From: DASQPR01 sp963727415
GTDB lineage: Bacteria; Actinomycetota; Actinomycetes; Mycobacteriales; Micromonosporaceae
Assembly (NCBI GenBank): GCA_963727415.1
Contig: CAVSGF010000002.1
Coordinates: 248,001-312,000 of the forward strand
Length of the DNA: 64,000 nt
Reading direction: 5' to 3'
The position numbers and the translations under genes were made by a program. The notes under the pieces were generated by a model. It worked only from the letters and a program-made list of their open reading frames with translations, made no database searches and had not been told where the DNA came from. Positions 53,872-62,302 of this stretch are shown here, one piece after another; position 1 is the first letter of the stretch; every line of letters starts with the position of its first letter.

Positions 53872-55355
53872 GCGACGTGACCGAGCTGATCACGAAGACG
53901 GCCGCCGAGCTCGGCCGAGCCATTGCCAGCGGCGAGGTCTCGTCGGTCGAGGTCACGCGCGCGCATCTGGAGCGGATCGCCGCCGTCGATGACCGCGTCC
54001 GGGCGTACCTGCACGTCGATACCGACAAGGCCCTCGCGGCGGCGGGCGCCGTGGACGAACGCCTCGCTGCCGGGGAGAAGCTGGGGCCGCTGGCCGGGGT
54101 TCCGGTCGCGGTCAAGGACGTGGTGACGACCAAGGGCACACCCACCACGGCCGGCTCGAAAATCCTGGAAGGCTGGCGTCCTCCGTACGACGCGACCATC
54201 GTCGCGCGGATGCGCGAGGCCGGCATGGTGATCCTCGGCAAGACCAATATGGACGAGTTCGCCATGGGCAGCTCGACGGAGTATTCGGCGTACGGGCCCA
54301 CCTACAACCCCTGGGACCTGAGCCGGATCCCGGGTGGTTCCGGCGGCGGTTCGGCGGCGGCGATCGCCGCGTACGAGGCGCCGGTCGCGATCGGCACCGA
54401 CACCGGCGGGTCGATCCGCCAACCGGGCGCGGTCACCGGGACCGTCGGTTCCAAGCCGACCTACGGCGGTACGTCCCGCTACGGTCTCATCGCGTTTTCG
54501 TCCAGCTTGGACACGCCGGGCCCGTGCGCCCGGAACGTCGAGGACGCGGCGCTGCTGCACGCCATCATCGGCGGGCACGATGGGTGCGACTCCACGTCGA
54601 TCCCGGCTGCCCTTCCGGACGTGGTCGGCGCGGCCCGTGCCGGAGCCACCGGTGACCTCAGTGGCGTACGGGTCGGCCTGGTCAAGGAGTTCGCCGGCGA
54701 CGGTGCCGAGCCGGGCGTGAGCGCGGCGTTCCGGGACGCGGTCGGCGCGCTCACCAAGCTCGGGGCCGAGGTGGTCGAGGTTTCCTGCCCCCACTTCCAG
54801 TACGCCCTTCCCGCCTATTACCTGATCGCGCCGAGCGAGTGCTCGTCCAACCTGGCGCGTTTCGACGGTGTGCGCTTCGGGTTGCGTACCGGGGACGACG
54901 GCAACCGCTCGTTGGAAGACGTCATGTCGCTGACCCGCGACGCCGGCTTCGGCCCGGAGGTCAAGCGCCGGATCATCCTGGGCACCTATGCGCTGTCGTC
55001 GGGGTACTACGACGCGTACTACGGGCAGGCGCAGAAGGTCCGGACGCTGATCAGTCGCGACTTCGCCGGCGCGTTCGAGCGGGCCGATGTGCTGGTGTCG
55101 CCGACCACGCCGTTTGTGGCATTCCCGTTCGGCTCGCGCACCTCCGACCCGTACCAGATGTACCTGGCCGACCTGTTCACCATCCCGAGCAACCTGTACG
55201 GCGGTCCGGCCATCTCGGTGCCCTGCGGCCTGTCCGAGGGGCTCCCGGTGGGCTTGCAGATCATGGCGCCGACCATGTCCGACGACCGCATGTACCGGGT
55301 CGCGGCCGCGTTGGAGACGGTGATCGGGCCGCTCACCCCGCCCGCCTTGGACTGA
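53868..55355 (+). CDS. gatA: Asp/Glu-tRNA amidotransferase subunit A
   Basis: A 495-residue glutaminase/amidase subunit. The Ser-cisSer-Lys triad is visible: Lys in GVPVAVKDVV, cis-Ser in IPGGSGGGSAAAIAA and nucleophile Ser in GTDTGGSIRQPG. It releases ammonia from glutamine and sends it to GatB. GTG 53868 is translationally coupled to gatC. The gene is intact. Confidence 0.97.
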   Translation: MSDVTELITKTAAELGRAIASGEVSSVEVTRAHLERIAAVDDRVRAYLHVDTDKALAAAGAVDERLAAGEKLGPLAGVPVAVKDVVTTKGTPTTAGSKILEGWRPPYDATIVARMREAGMVILGKTNMDEFAMGSSTEYSAYGPTYNPWDLSRIPGGSGGGSAAAIAAYEAPVAIGTDTGGSIRQPGAVTGTVGSKPTYGGTSRYGLIAFSSSLDTPGPCARNVEDAALLHAIIGGHDGCDSTSIPAALPDVVGAARAGATGDLSGVRVGLVKEFAGDGAEPGVSAAFRDAVGALTKLGAEVVEVSCPHFQYALPAYYLIAPSECSSNLARFDGVRFGLRTGDDGNRSLEDVMSLTRDAGFGPEVKRRIILGTYALSSGYYDAYYGQAQKVRTLISRDFAGAFERADVLVSPTTPFVAFPFGSRTSDPYQMYLADLFTIPSNLYGGPAISVPCGLSEGLPVGLQIMAPTMSDDRMYRVAAALETVIGPLTPPALD

Positions 55356-55356
55356 C

Positions 55357-55766
55357 GTGGCGGACGCGTCGCCGCTGGCTCGCAAGCTCGGGGCCGGCCC
55401 GGGTACCCAGGCCGTCGTGCTGAACCCGCCGGACGGCGTGCTCGAACTGCTCGAGCCGCTACCGGCGGGCGCCGCCGTCGCCGTCAAGACCACTCGTACC
55501 CAGGCCGGACTGGTGCTGTTCTTCGCCGCCGATACGGCCGCTCTTGAGCACGGTTGGCCGGCGGCCCGGTCGGCGTGCGCCGAGGGCGGTCTGATGTGGA
55601 TCGCGTATCCGAAGGGCGGAGCGAATGCCGGCACCGACCTGAGCCGCGACATCTTGTGGGAGCACATGGGCGGCACGGTCTGATCGGCGTCGCGCTGGTC
55701 GCGGTCGACGCCGTCTGGTCGGCGACGCGGTTCCGCCCGGCCGATCAGGTGGGCACCGGCCAGTAG
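55357..55766 (+). CDS. DUF3052-family protein (one frameshift)
   Basis: About 136 residues after correction; function unknown. Family-like stretches: LARKLGAGPGTQAVVLNPPDG, GLMWIAYPKGG, DLSRDILWEH and the ending AVDAVWSATRFRPADQ. The protein as read stops early at HMGGTV (55683); the rest, LIGVALVAVDAVWS, is in another frame, restored by adding one G in the GG run near 55677. This is one of the few deletions in the window. GTG 55357 starts two bases after the gatA stop. It ends 5 bases from the convergent next gene. Confidence 0.75.
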
Positions 55767-55771
55767 ACGAT

Positions 55772-56353
55772 CTAGTCCGTGGAGCGCCACCCCGGGTCTC
55801 GGCCGAACGCGCCGATCAGCCGGTCCTGCGGGTCGTCGCTTGCCGAGGCGACTCGGGGGCCGATCACGCCGCTTTCGCGGTACAGGGACTCCCGGTCGAC
55901 GAACCAGTCCGCGACCCCAGCGACCAGTTCCTCGTCGAAGTGGCGATCGCCCCCGGTCGCGGCTGCCAGGTCCCAACCGTGAACGAGATGATCCGCGGCC
56001 AGCTGAGACAGATACTCACTGGCCGGTACATCCCCGAAGGACAGGTGTACGGTCCGATCCAGGTCGACCCGGGATGACGCGTCGGTCGCCTCGGCGCCCG
56101 CCGCCGCGAACGCTCCCACCGGATCATCGCCCAGCAGGTCACCGTCGAACTGGTCGCCGATGTCGGCGATGGTGGCGCCGCCGAGTAGAGGGGCGGTCCA
56201 ACGGTCCTCGCCGGTGACGTGATTGACCAGCGTCCGGACATCCCAGGCCTCGCACGGTGTGCTCGCATGCCAGGCGCTCGCATTGGTGCCGACCGCATCC
56301 ACCCGGGCCGCGAACTCGGCCACCGACCGCCGGTACAACTCCGCTGCATCCAT
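55772..56353 (-). CDS. TIGR03086-type mycothiol-dependent/DinB-like metal-binding protein
   Basis: A 193-residue four-helix-bundle protein of the DinB/MDMPI superfamily. Metal-type His residues are in TLVNHVTGEDRW and LAADHLVHGWDLAAATG; the segment STPCEAWDVRTL is typical. Relatives use mycothiol, the actinobacterial thiol, in detoxification, but the reaction here is unknown. ATG 56353 has a -10 element 7 nt upstream. Confidence 0.85.
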   Translation of the reverse strand: MDAAELYRRSVAEFAARVDAVGTNASAWHASTPCEAWDVRTLVNHVTGEDRWTAPLLGGATIADIGDQFDGDLLGDDPVGAFAAAGAEATDASSRVDLDRTVHLSFGDVPASEYLSQLAADHLVHGWDLAAATGGDRHFDEELVAGVADWFVDRESLYRESGVIGPRVASASDDPQDRLIGAFGRDPGWRSTD

Positions 56354-56360
56354 AACCGAC

Positions 56361-56366
56361 AGTCTG
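56361..56366 (-). promoter_or_regulatory. -10 element of a likely leaderless promoter
   Basis: CAGACT on the minus strand ends 7 nt before ATG 56353. Confidence 0.35.
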
Positions 56367-56442
56367 CCCCGGCTGCCCGCTCACCGCACGAAATCAGCGG
56401 GGCCAAAGCCGGCGGCCATGAACTCGGTCGTGGCGGCCGTAC

Positions 56443-56493
56443 CATGATCATGGCCGGTCAGCGGGCAAGCCCGGCCGACCGGCCATGATCATG
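56443..56493. repeat. Long perfect inverted repeat with palindromic arms
   Basis: Two 17-bp arms (56443-56459 and 56477-56493) pair perfectly. Each arm ends outward in CATGATCATG, itself a 10-bp palindrome, and the loop holds an inner stem CGGGC-AA-GCCCG. It lies between the start of the DinB-like gene and the stop of the DUF4236 gene (both minus), so it can act as a terminator for the latter or as a protein-binding site. Confidence 0.8.
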
Positions 56494-56537
56494 AGGTGAT
56501 TCGCAGGTGCCCGGCCCCGCCGGCGGGCGGGCTTGGT

Positions 56538-56717
56538 TCAGTCCTTGTCGCGGTCGCTCGTCCAGGACAGCGGGCCCGGAAGGTCCAGGCGGTGCCTGCG
56601 GGTACGTGAGTTCCAGGACCACTTTCCGATCTTGAAGGTCCAGGACGAGAATCCGTTCTTTCCGAAGTTCAGGCGGATGGGACCGAGCCGAACGATCTTG
56701 CGGAACAGGAGTGGCAT
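56538..56717 (-). CDS. DUF4236-family small protein
   Basis: 59 residues, function unknown. The start MPLLFRKIVRLGPIRLNFGK matches the DUF4236 pattern (FRK-V-LGP-RLN--K-G), followed by SSWTFKIGKWSWNSRTRRHR in place of the usual Gly-rich end. ATG 56717 has AAGGGA upstream. It appears to be a single gene. Confidence rests on the motif and length, as the family is small and basic. Confidence 0.65.
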   Translation of the reverse strand: MPLLFRKIVRLGPIRLNFGKNGFSSWTFKIGKWSWNSRTRRHRLDLPGPLSWTSDRDKD

Positions 56718-56738
56718 CTCCAGGCATCCCTTCACGTG

Positions 56739-56817
56739 TGTCGCGGGGGTACGACAGGGGCGTCGCGGGGTGCGACCGGATGTCGCGGGCGTGCGACCGG
56801 GCATCGCGGGGTCGGGG
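56739..56817. repeat. Degenerate 21-bp tandem repeat, about 3.8 copies
   Basis: Units at 56739-56759, 56760-56780, 56781-56801 and a partial one to 56817 share TCGCGGG and GCGACCGG blocks. It lies upstream of both the DUF4236 gene (minus) and gatB (plus). The remaining bases to 56934 hold only the gatB promoter. Confidence 0.7.
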
Positions 56818-56922
56818 GTGGTGCTGAGTTCGGTCCACTCTCATCGACACCTGTGCGATACCCGGCACCAACACACGGCAGCAAACGGTAATCCTGGGTG
56901 TCAAGGTGTAACAAGGGCCGAA

Positions 56923-56928
56923 TAGTCT
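56923..56928 (+). promoter_or_regulatory. -10 element of a likely leaderless promoter for gatB
   Basis: TAGTCT ends 6 nt before ATG 56935. It shows that gatB is read separately from gatCA here. Confidence 0.55.
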
Positions 56929-56934
56929 GTACCG

Positions 56935-58428
56935 ATGAGCACGAGCACATCGATCGCGTACGACGACGTCACCACCCGCTACGCCCCGGTCATCGGGCTT
57001 GAGACGCACGTCGAGCTTGGCACCGCCACCAAGATGTTCTGCGGCTGCCCGACGACGTTCGGCGGCGAACCGAACACCCAGGTCTGCCCGGTCTGCCTTG
57101 GCCTTCCCGGGTCACTCCCGGTGGCCAACAAGGCCGCGATCGAGGCCACGATCCGCATCGGGCTCGCGCTCAACTGCTCCATCGCCTTATGGTGCCGGTT
57201 CGCCCGGAAGAACTACTTCTACCCGGACATGCCGAAGAACTTCCAGATCAGCCAGTACGACGAGCCGCTGTGCTCGGACGGCTACCTGGACGTCGATGTC
57301 GACGGGAAGACGGTACGCGTCGGCATCGAGCGGGTGCACCTTGAGGAGGACACCGGCAAGACCATGCACATCGGCGGCGCCACCGGGCGGATCCACGGCG
57401 CGACCGAGTCACTCGTCGACTACAACCGCGCCGGCATCCCGCTGGTTGAGATCGTCACCAAGCCGATCCCGGGCACCGGGGCGCTCGCGCCGGTGGTCGC
57501 GAAGGCGTACGTCACCGAGCTGCGCGACATGGTCAGGTCCCTCGGCGTGTCTGACGTGCGCATGGAGCAGGGATCCCTTCGGTGCGACGTGAACACATCA
57601 CTTGCGCTGCCCGGCGCTCCGTGGGGCACCCGTACCGAGACCAAGAACGTCAACTCGCTGCGCAGCGTCGAGCGGGCGGTCCGCTTCGAGATGGTCCGCC
57701 AGGCCGGGGTGCTCGACGCCGGGGACCGCGTGATCCAGGAGACGCGCCACTTCCACGAGGACACCGGCGAGACGACGCCCGGCCGCAGCAAGGAAGAGGC
57801 CACCGACTACCGGTACTTCCCGGAGCCGGACCTGGTGCCGCTGGCGCCGGACGCCGCCTGGGTGGCCGAGCTCAAGGCGCATCTGCCCGAGGCGCCCCGG
57901 CAGCGGCGGGCGCGGCTGCAGCAGGCGTGGGGGCTGTCCGACTTCGACATGCAGTCGGTGATCAACGCGGGCGCGGTCGATTTGATCGAGGCCACGGTCG
58001 CCGCCGGGGCGAGTCCGGAAGCGGCCCGCAAGTGGTGGCTCGGCGAACTGTCCCGGCGTGCCAACGCCGCCGGAGTCGAACTGGCCGACGCCGGAGTCCG
58101 GCCGGAGCACGTCGCCGAACTCCAGCGACTGGTCGACGATGGCAAGCTGACCGACAAGCTGGCCCGTACCGTGCTTGACGGGGTGATCGCGGGGGAGGGC
58201 ACGCCCACCGAGGTGATGACCACCAAGGGCATCGAGGTGGTCTCCGACACCGGTGCCCTGAACGCCGCCATCGACGCCGCCATCGAGGCCAACGCCGACG
58301 TGGCGCAGAAAGTGCGGGACGGCAACCTGGGCGCGGCCGGCGTGCTCATCGGCGCGGTGATGAGGGCGACCCGGAACTCGGCCGACGCCAGGACCGTCCG
58401 GGAGATGATCCTGCAGCGGCTTTCCTGA
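56935..58428 (+). CDS. gatB: Asp/Glu-tRNA amidotransferase subunit B
   Basis: A 497-residue kinase-like subunit that activates the tRNA-bound Glu or Asp and amidates it. Signature segments: YAPVIGLETHVELGTATKMF, Cys-type zinc residues in FCGCP and QVCPVCLGLPGSLP, HLEEDTGK and DYNRAGIPLVEIVT. The C-terminal GatB/Yqey tail ends REMILQRLS. It is separated from gatCA by the DUF3052, DinB-like and DUF4236 genes. The gene is intact. Confidence 0.97.
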   Translation: MSTSTSIAYDDVTTRYAPVIGLETHVELGTATKMFCGCPTTFGGEPNTQVCPVCLGLPGSLPVANKAAIEATIRIGLALNCSIALWCRFARKNYFYPDMPKNFQISQYDEPLCSDGYLDVDVDGKTVRVGIERVHLEEDTGKTMHIGGATGRIHGATESLVDYNRAGIPLVEIVTKPIPGTGALAPVVAKAYVTELRDMVRSLGVSDVRMEQGSLRCDVNTSLALPGAPWGTRTETKNVNSLRSVERAVRFEMVRQAGVLDAGDRVIQETRHFHEDTGETTPGRSKEEATDYRYFPEPDLVPLAPDAAWVAELKAHLPEAPRQRRARLQQAWGLSDFDMQSVINAGAVDLIEATVAAGASPEAARKWWLGELSRRANAAGVELADAGVRPEHVAELQRLVDDGKLTDKLARTVLDGVIAGEGTPTEVMTTKGIEVVSDTGALNAAIDAAIEANADVAQKVRDGNLGAAGVLIGAVMRATRNSADARTVREMILQRLS

Positions 58429-58528
58429 TGCCTGCGGCCCGGGCCGGCGTCCGGCCCGGGCGGCACACGACCACGCGCGATCTCGGCACCCACGTGCTGC
58501 CGTCCGAGGTAGAGGTCAGGGCTGGAGA

Positions 58529-60073
58529 TCAGGGCCCGCTCGATGTCGGCTCCGGGGTCGGGGTGCTCGGCTCCGGAGCCGGGGTGGCCGGATCCTTGAC
58601 GGTGTGCCGTTCGAGAGTCACCTGGGACTGCCCGGTCCCGCCCAGGGTGATCTCGTCGTATGCGTTGAGGTGGTGCGACTCGTCCATGTACAGGACGGTC
58701 ATTTCCAGCGGAGTCGGTTGCTCGCCTTCCAGGCCTCGCAGGCCCGCGCCGCCGGTCGAGCCCTCCACCATGAGCCTGGTGGTTTGCTCGCCCGGGATGG
58801 CGGGCATCTCGGAGACCTCCCGGTGATGCAGGTGCCCGGCGAGGACGAGCGGCACCAACCCGTCAAGCGCGCCGGCTGAGGCCGGGTCGTGGACGAGCGC
58901 GATGTCCACCGGGTCGTGGTATGCGCGAATGGTCGCGGCCAGTTGCTCGCCGGACGCGTATACGAAGTTCGTGGTCTGGTGACTGGATTTGGTGTCGGAC
59001 TGGCGGGTCGATTTGTCCGGCGTGAACCGCGGGTCTCCGATCCCGGCGATGGTAAGACCGTCGACGACCTTGACCTGATCCTCCAGAACGACCGCGTTCG
59101 GCTGCTTGGCCACCGCCTCGGCGGTGGTGGCCGAGTCGTGATTGCCCCGGATGTAGACGTACGGGACCTTGAGCGAGCTGATCGGCTTGACGAAGGACGC
59201 CTCGACGGTCGATCCCCAGTCGTTGATGTCGCCCGTGTCGATCACCATGTCGATGTGGAACTGGGTGACCACGCTGCTGATCACCGACCAGGCGGCGGGG
59301 TTGAGATGCAGGTCCGAGACGTGCAGCACGCGGAGGGTTCCGGGGGCCGGCTGGTACACCGGAAGCGTGCTGACCGTCTCGTACAGCTTGGTGACGTTGG
59401 TCACCAGCGCCTGCAACTCGTTGCGGTAGGCGCCGAATCGAGTCGCGATGCTCCGCGCGTCACCAATGAGCGATGGAGCGTTCGCGAGCAGTCCCTGGAA
59501 TTTCGGCTCCTCGATCGAGTCCGGCCGGAACGTCGAGATCGCGATCACCCCGCTGGTCAGCACCATCACCAGCGCCATCACGCCGCAGATCGCCACGCGC
59601 CTCATCCGCCGGAAGGCCAGCGCCGCAAGGAGGATGGTGACCAGCACGGTGGCCCCGGCGCTCTGCAGCGCCAGGCGGGACACGTTCGACTCGACGTCCG
59701 GCACCGCCGTCGCGCTGGCGTCCTCGATCGCGTTGGGGTCGGTGAACAGGGCGGTGGCGTGCGTCTGGTCGAGGGAGTCCAGGCGCATGTTCAACCTGGC
59801 CGGCCCGTCGTGGCTAGCCACGCTCAACGATCCCAGCGGTGGCACGTCGACGGTGGTCCCGCCGCTGATGGACGGTGTGATCGCGAAGGTGGCTGTGAAC
59901 GGGCCGACGTCGCCGGTGACCCGGCCGGCGATCTTGAGGCCGATCGCGACACCGGCGAAGGTCACCGTGACCATCGCCAGCGCGATCGCGGCCCGGCGCG
60001 CGATCGCGTGCCGCCGGGCAGCCGCGAAGGCGGCCATGCACCAGCGGCGGATGATCGTCCAGAGCCCGTTCAT
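58529..60073 (-). CDS. Membrane-anchored metallophosphoesterase
   Basis: 514 residues. The first helix is at about residues 26-47 (AAIALAMVTVTFAGVAIGL), two more near 140-190 (ATVLVTILLAALAF, AICGVMALVMVLTSGVIAI). The catalytic domain follows with the calcineurin-type metal motifs VLHVSDLHLN, DTGDINDWGS, RGNHDSAT and LVLAGHLHHREVS, then a Pro/Ser/Thr-rich tail. The catalytic domain probably faces outward; the substrate is unknown. ATG 60073 has a -10 element 6 nt upstream. Confidence 0.88.
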   Translation of the reverse strand: MNGLWTIIRRWCMAAFAAARRHAIARRAAIALAMVTVTFAGVAIGLKIAGRVTGDVGPFTATFAITPSISGGTTVDVPPLGSLSVASHDGPARLNMRLDSLDQTHATALFTDPNAIEDASATAVPDVESNVSRLALQSAGATVLVTILLAALAFRRMRRVAICGVMALVMVLTSGVIAISTFRPDSIEEPKFQGLLANAPSLIGDARSIATRFGAYRNELQALVTNVTKLYETVSTLPVYQPAPGTLRVLHVSDLHLNPAAWSVISSVVTQFHIDMVIDTGDINDWGSTVEASFVKPISSLKVPYVYIRGNHDSATTAEAVAKQPNAVVLEDQVKVVDGLTIAGIGDPRFTPDKSTRQSDTKSSHQTTNFVYASGEQLAATIRAYHDPVDIALVHDPASAGALDGLVPLVLAGHLHHREVSEMPAIPGEQTTRLMVEGSTGGAGLRGLEGEQPTPLEMTVLYMDESHHLNAYDEITLGGTGQSQVTLERHTVKDPATPAPEPSTPTPEPTSSGP

Positions 60074-60079
60074 CGGACC

Positions 60080-60085
60080 ATCATG
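60080..60085 (-). promoter_or_regulatory. -10 element of a likely leaderless promoter
   Basis: CATGAT on the minus strand ends 6 nt before ATG 60073; the fit to TAnnnT is partial. Confidence 0.35.
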
Positions 60086-60178
60086 CCGCGCATGATTCGG
60101 AATTGCCTGTTATCCGACCGCGACGGCGTGGGCGCGAGCGATCAGGGGATCGCGGTATGCCTGATCGTCTACCCGGGG

Positions 60179-61318
60179 TCAGCTCTTTCCGGCACCCTGG
60201 TCAGCGAGCACGATCCGGATGATCCGGTCATCGGCCGGCTTCGGGTGGCCGTGGCCGTCGGTGTTGGATGTGATGATCCATAGCGAGCCGTCGGGTGCCG
60301 CCGCCGCCCCGCGCAGCCGGCCGTACTGGCCCTCCAGCAACGACTGCGGCGCGCCAAGGGTGCCGCCGCCGTTGGTTAGCCCGACCAGCCACAGCCGCTG
60401 GCCGGCCAGGCACGCCGTGGCCAGCACCGAACCGACCACGGCCACCCCCGAGCAGGTGGACGTGGCCAGTGGCCAGGTGATCGAGCCGATAGCGGGCTGG
60501 CCATCGGAGGCGCTCGCGGCCTTGTCACCGATGACCCGTTCCAGCCGGTCGTTCTTGCCGTCCGAGTCGACGACGAACAGGTGTCCTTCCCGGTCCCACG
60601 CGAGGGACTCGACGTCGTGGAAGCCCGAGGCGTACACGATCGAATCCGCGCCGGACGCGGGTTTCCCGGCGGTGGTCATCCGGAGGATCTTGCCGGCCAG
60701 GCTCTTCGGGTCGTTCGCCAGCGCCGCCTTGCCGGCGTCGCCGGTCGATGCGTACAGGTCCCCGTCGGGCCCGAACATCAGCCCGCCACCGTTGGCGGTC
60801 GCGCCGTGCGGGATGCCCTTGACGATCACGTGCGGGGCGGGCCGGTCGGCGTCGACCCGGATCGACGCGATCCGGTTGTCCGACTTCGTCGAGTAGTAGA
60901 CGAACAGGGTCGAGTCGGTGCCGAAGTGCGGCGACGCGGCAATGCCGAGCAGGCCGCCGTCGTCGGCTGCGGACACGCCGCCGACGGTGGTGAGGGTGGT
61001 GACGGTGAGCCGGCCGGTGGCGCTCTGAGGCTCGCCGACCTTGACTATCTTGCCGGTCTTGCGCTCGGCGACCAGGCCGGTGCCGTCCCGCAAGAAGGTG
61101 ACACCCCATGGCGCCGCGAGGTGGTCGGCGATGACGTCAACGGTCGCGGCGGCGTCGCTGCGCGGAGCGGATTCGGGGGCCGACGCGCTCGGCGTGGGCA
61201 AGTTCGGCGGGGCGCCGCTCTGATCCGGGGGAGGCGCGCCGAACGAGCATGCCGTGAGCAGCGAGCAGGCGGCGGCGATCACTGCCGCGCGCCGCGCCGA
61301 GGACAGGTTGCCAGCCAC
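60179..61318 (-). CDS. PQQ-dependent sugar dehydrogenase-like lipoprotein
   Basis: 379 residues. The signal peptide AAVIAAACSLLTACSFG ends in a lipobox (LLTAC), so it is anchored outside the membrane. A linker of Pro/Ser/Ala is followed by a six-bladed propeller of the glucose/sorbosone dehydrogenase family: LAAPWGVTFLRDGTGLVAER, GGLLGIAASPHFGTDSTLF, GLMFGPDGDLYASTGD and GFHDVESLAWDREG. Whether PQQ is really bound is not certain. GTG 61318 is chosen because TACGCT lies 6 nt upstream; longer in-frame starts would hide the signal peptide. Confidence 0.85.
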   Translation of the reverse strand: MAGNLSSARRAAVIAAACSLLTACSFGAPPPDQSGAPPNLPTPSASAPESAPRSDAAATVDVIADHLAAPWGVTFLRDGTGLVAERKTGKIVKVGEPQSATGRLTVTTLTTVGGVSAADDGGLLGIAASPHFGTDSTLFVYYSTKSDNRIASIRVDADRPAPHVIVKGIPHGATANGGGLMFGPDGDLYASTGDAGKAALANDPKSLAGKILRMTTAGKPASGADSIVYASGFHDVESLAWDREGHLFVVDSDGKNDRLERVIGDKAASASDGQPAIGSITWPLATSTCSGVAVVGSVLATACLAGQRLWLVGLTNGGGTLGAPQSLLEGQYGRLRGAAAAPDGSLWIITSNTDGHGHPKPADDRIIRIVLADQGAGKS

Positions 61319-61324
61319 CCGGCC

Positions 61325-61382
61325 AGCGTAGCGGCGGCTGGCCCGGTTGGCGGGCGTGCCGACCGTGATCGAAGCGTATTCT
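61325..61382. promoter_or_regulatory. Divergent pair of leaderless promoters
   Basis: TACGCT (minus strand, 61325-61330) ends 6 nt before GTG 61318, and TATTCT (plus strand, 61377-61382) ends 8 nt before GTG 61391. The two -10 elements are only 46 bp apart, so the promoters must overlap and may compete. Confidence 0.5.
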
Positions 61383-61390
61383 CGGATCTT

Positions 61391-62302
61391 GTGAAGGTCT
61401 GGATCCCGTACGCATACCACTTGGAACGCCTCGCTGACCTGCCGATTGATCTGGAAATCTGCCCGTCTCCGGCAGAGCTGCCGTCGGATCCGGCGACGGT
61501 GGAATTCTGGAGCCCGCCGTACCTGGCCGACGCGTCGGTTCCGGTTCTGCTCGACGAGATGAAGAGCATCCGGGTGGTCCAGTTGCTGACAGCCGGCGCC
61601 GATGTGTGGGTCGGCCGGATGCCACCCGGGACGGTGTTGTGCGACGGCCGCGGGATCCATACGTCGTCCACGGCCGAACTCGCGCTCACCCTGATCCTCA
61701 GCTACCAACGGCGGCTGCCCGTGCTCGTCCGGGCTCAGGCGGCGGGGGAATGGGACCGGTCGGCGACGCTGGCGCCGGAACTCACCGGCAGGCACGTCCT
61801 GATCATCGGCGCCGGTGACATCGGGCAGAATCTGGCCCGACGGCTGGAGGCCTGCGAGGCACGGGTGACGATGGTGGCGCGAACCGCCCGCGAAGGGGTG
61901 CACGGCGTGGCGGAGTTGCCGGACCTCCTACCGCAGGCGGACATTGTGGTGCTGCTGGTGCCGTTGACCGCCGAGACCACCGGAATGGTTGACGCGAAGT
62001 TCCTGTCCCGGCTCTCCGACGGAGCGCTTCTGGTCAACATCTCGCGCGGTCCCGTGGTCGTCACCGATGCCCTGGTTGCCGAGGTGCGCAGCGGCCGGTT
62101 GAACGCCGCGCTGGACGTTACCGATCCGGAGCCGCTGCCGCCCGGCCATCCGCTGTGGTCGTTGCCCAACGTGCTGATCACACCGCATGTCGGCGGAATT
62201 GTCGCCGGCCTGATGCCGCGTGCCTACGGGTTGCTGGAACAGCAGTTACGGCGGTTCGTCGCGGGAGAACCGTTGATCAACGTGGTGACCGACGGCTACT
62301 GA
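61391..62302 (+). CDS. D-2-hydroxyacid dehydrogenase-family protein
   Basis: A 303-residue NAD-dependent oxidoreductase. The Rossmann loop is VLIIGAGDIGQNLARRLEA; catalytic Arg in LVNISRGPVVV, Glu in ALDVTDPEPLPPGHPLW and His in VLITPHVGG. Substrate specificity (glycerate, lactate, phosphoglycerate or other) cannot be told; it lacks the ACT tail of SerA. GTG 61391 is leaderless in type. Its last 7 bases overlap the convergent PH-domain gene. Confidence 0.88.
   Translation: MKVWIPYAYHLERLADLPIDLEICPSPAELPSDPATVEFWSPPYLADASVPVLLDEMKSIRVVQLLTAGADVWVGRMPPGTVLCDGRGIHTSSTAELALTLILSYQRRLPVLVRAQAAGEWDRSATLAPELTGRHVLIIGAGDIGQNLARRLEACEARVTMVARTAREGVHGVAELPDLLPQADIVVLLVPLTAETTGMVDAKFLSRLSDGALLVNISRGPVVVTDALVAEVRSGRLNAALDVTDPEPLPPGHPLWSLPNVLITPHVGGIVAGLMPRAYGLLEQQLRRFVAGEPLINVVTDGY

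Noticed and set aside
53520..55976. An 818-codon open frame antisense to gatC, gatA and the DUF3052 gene
   Set aside because: Low-complexity Arg/Gly/Asp-rich translation typical of GC-rich shadows; the plus strand has clear GatC and GatA.
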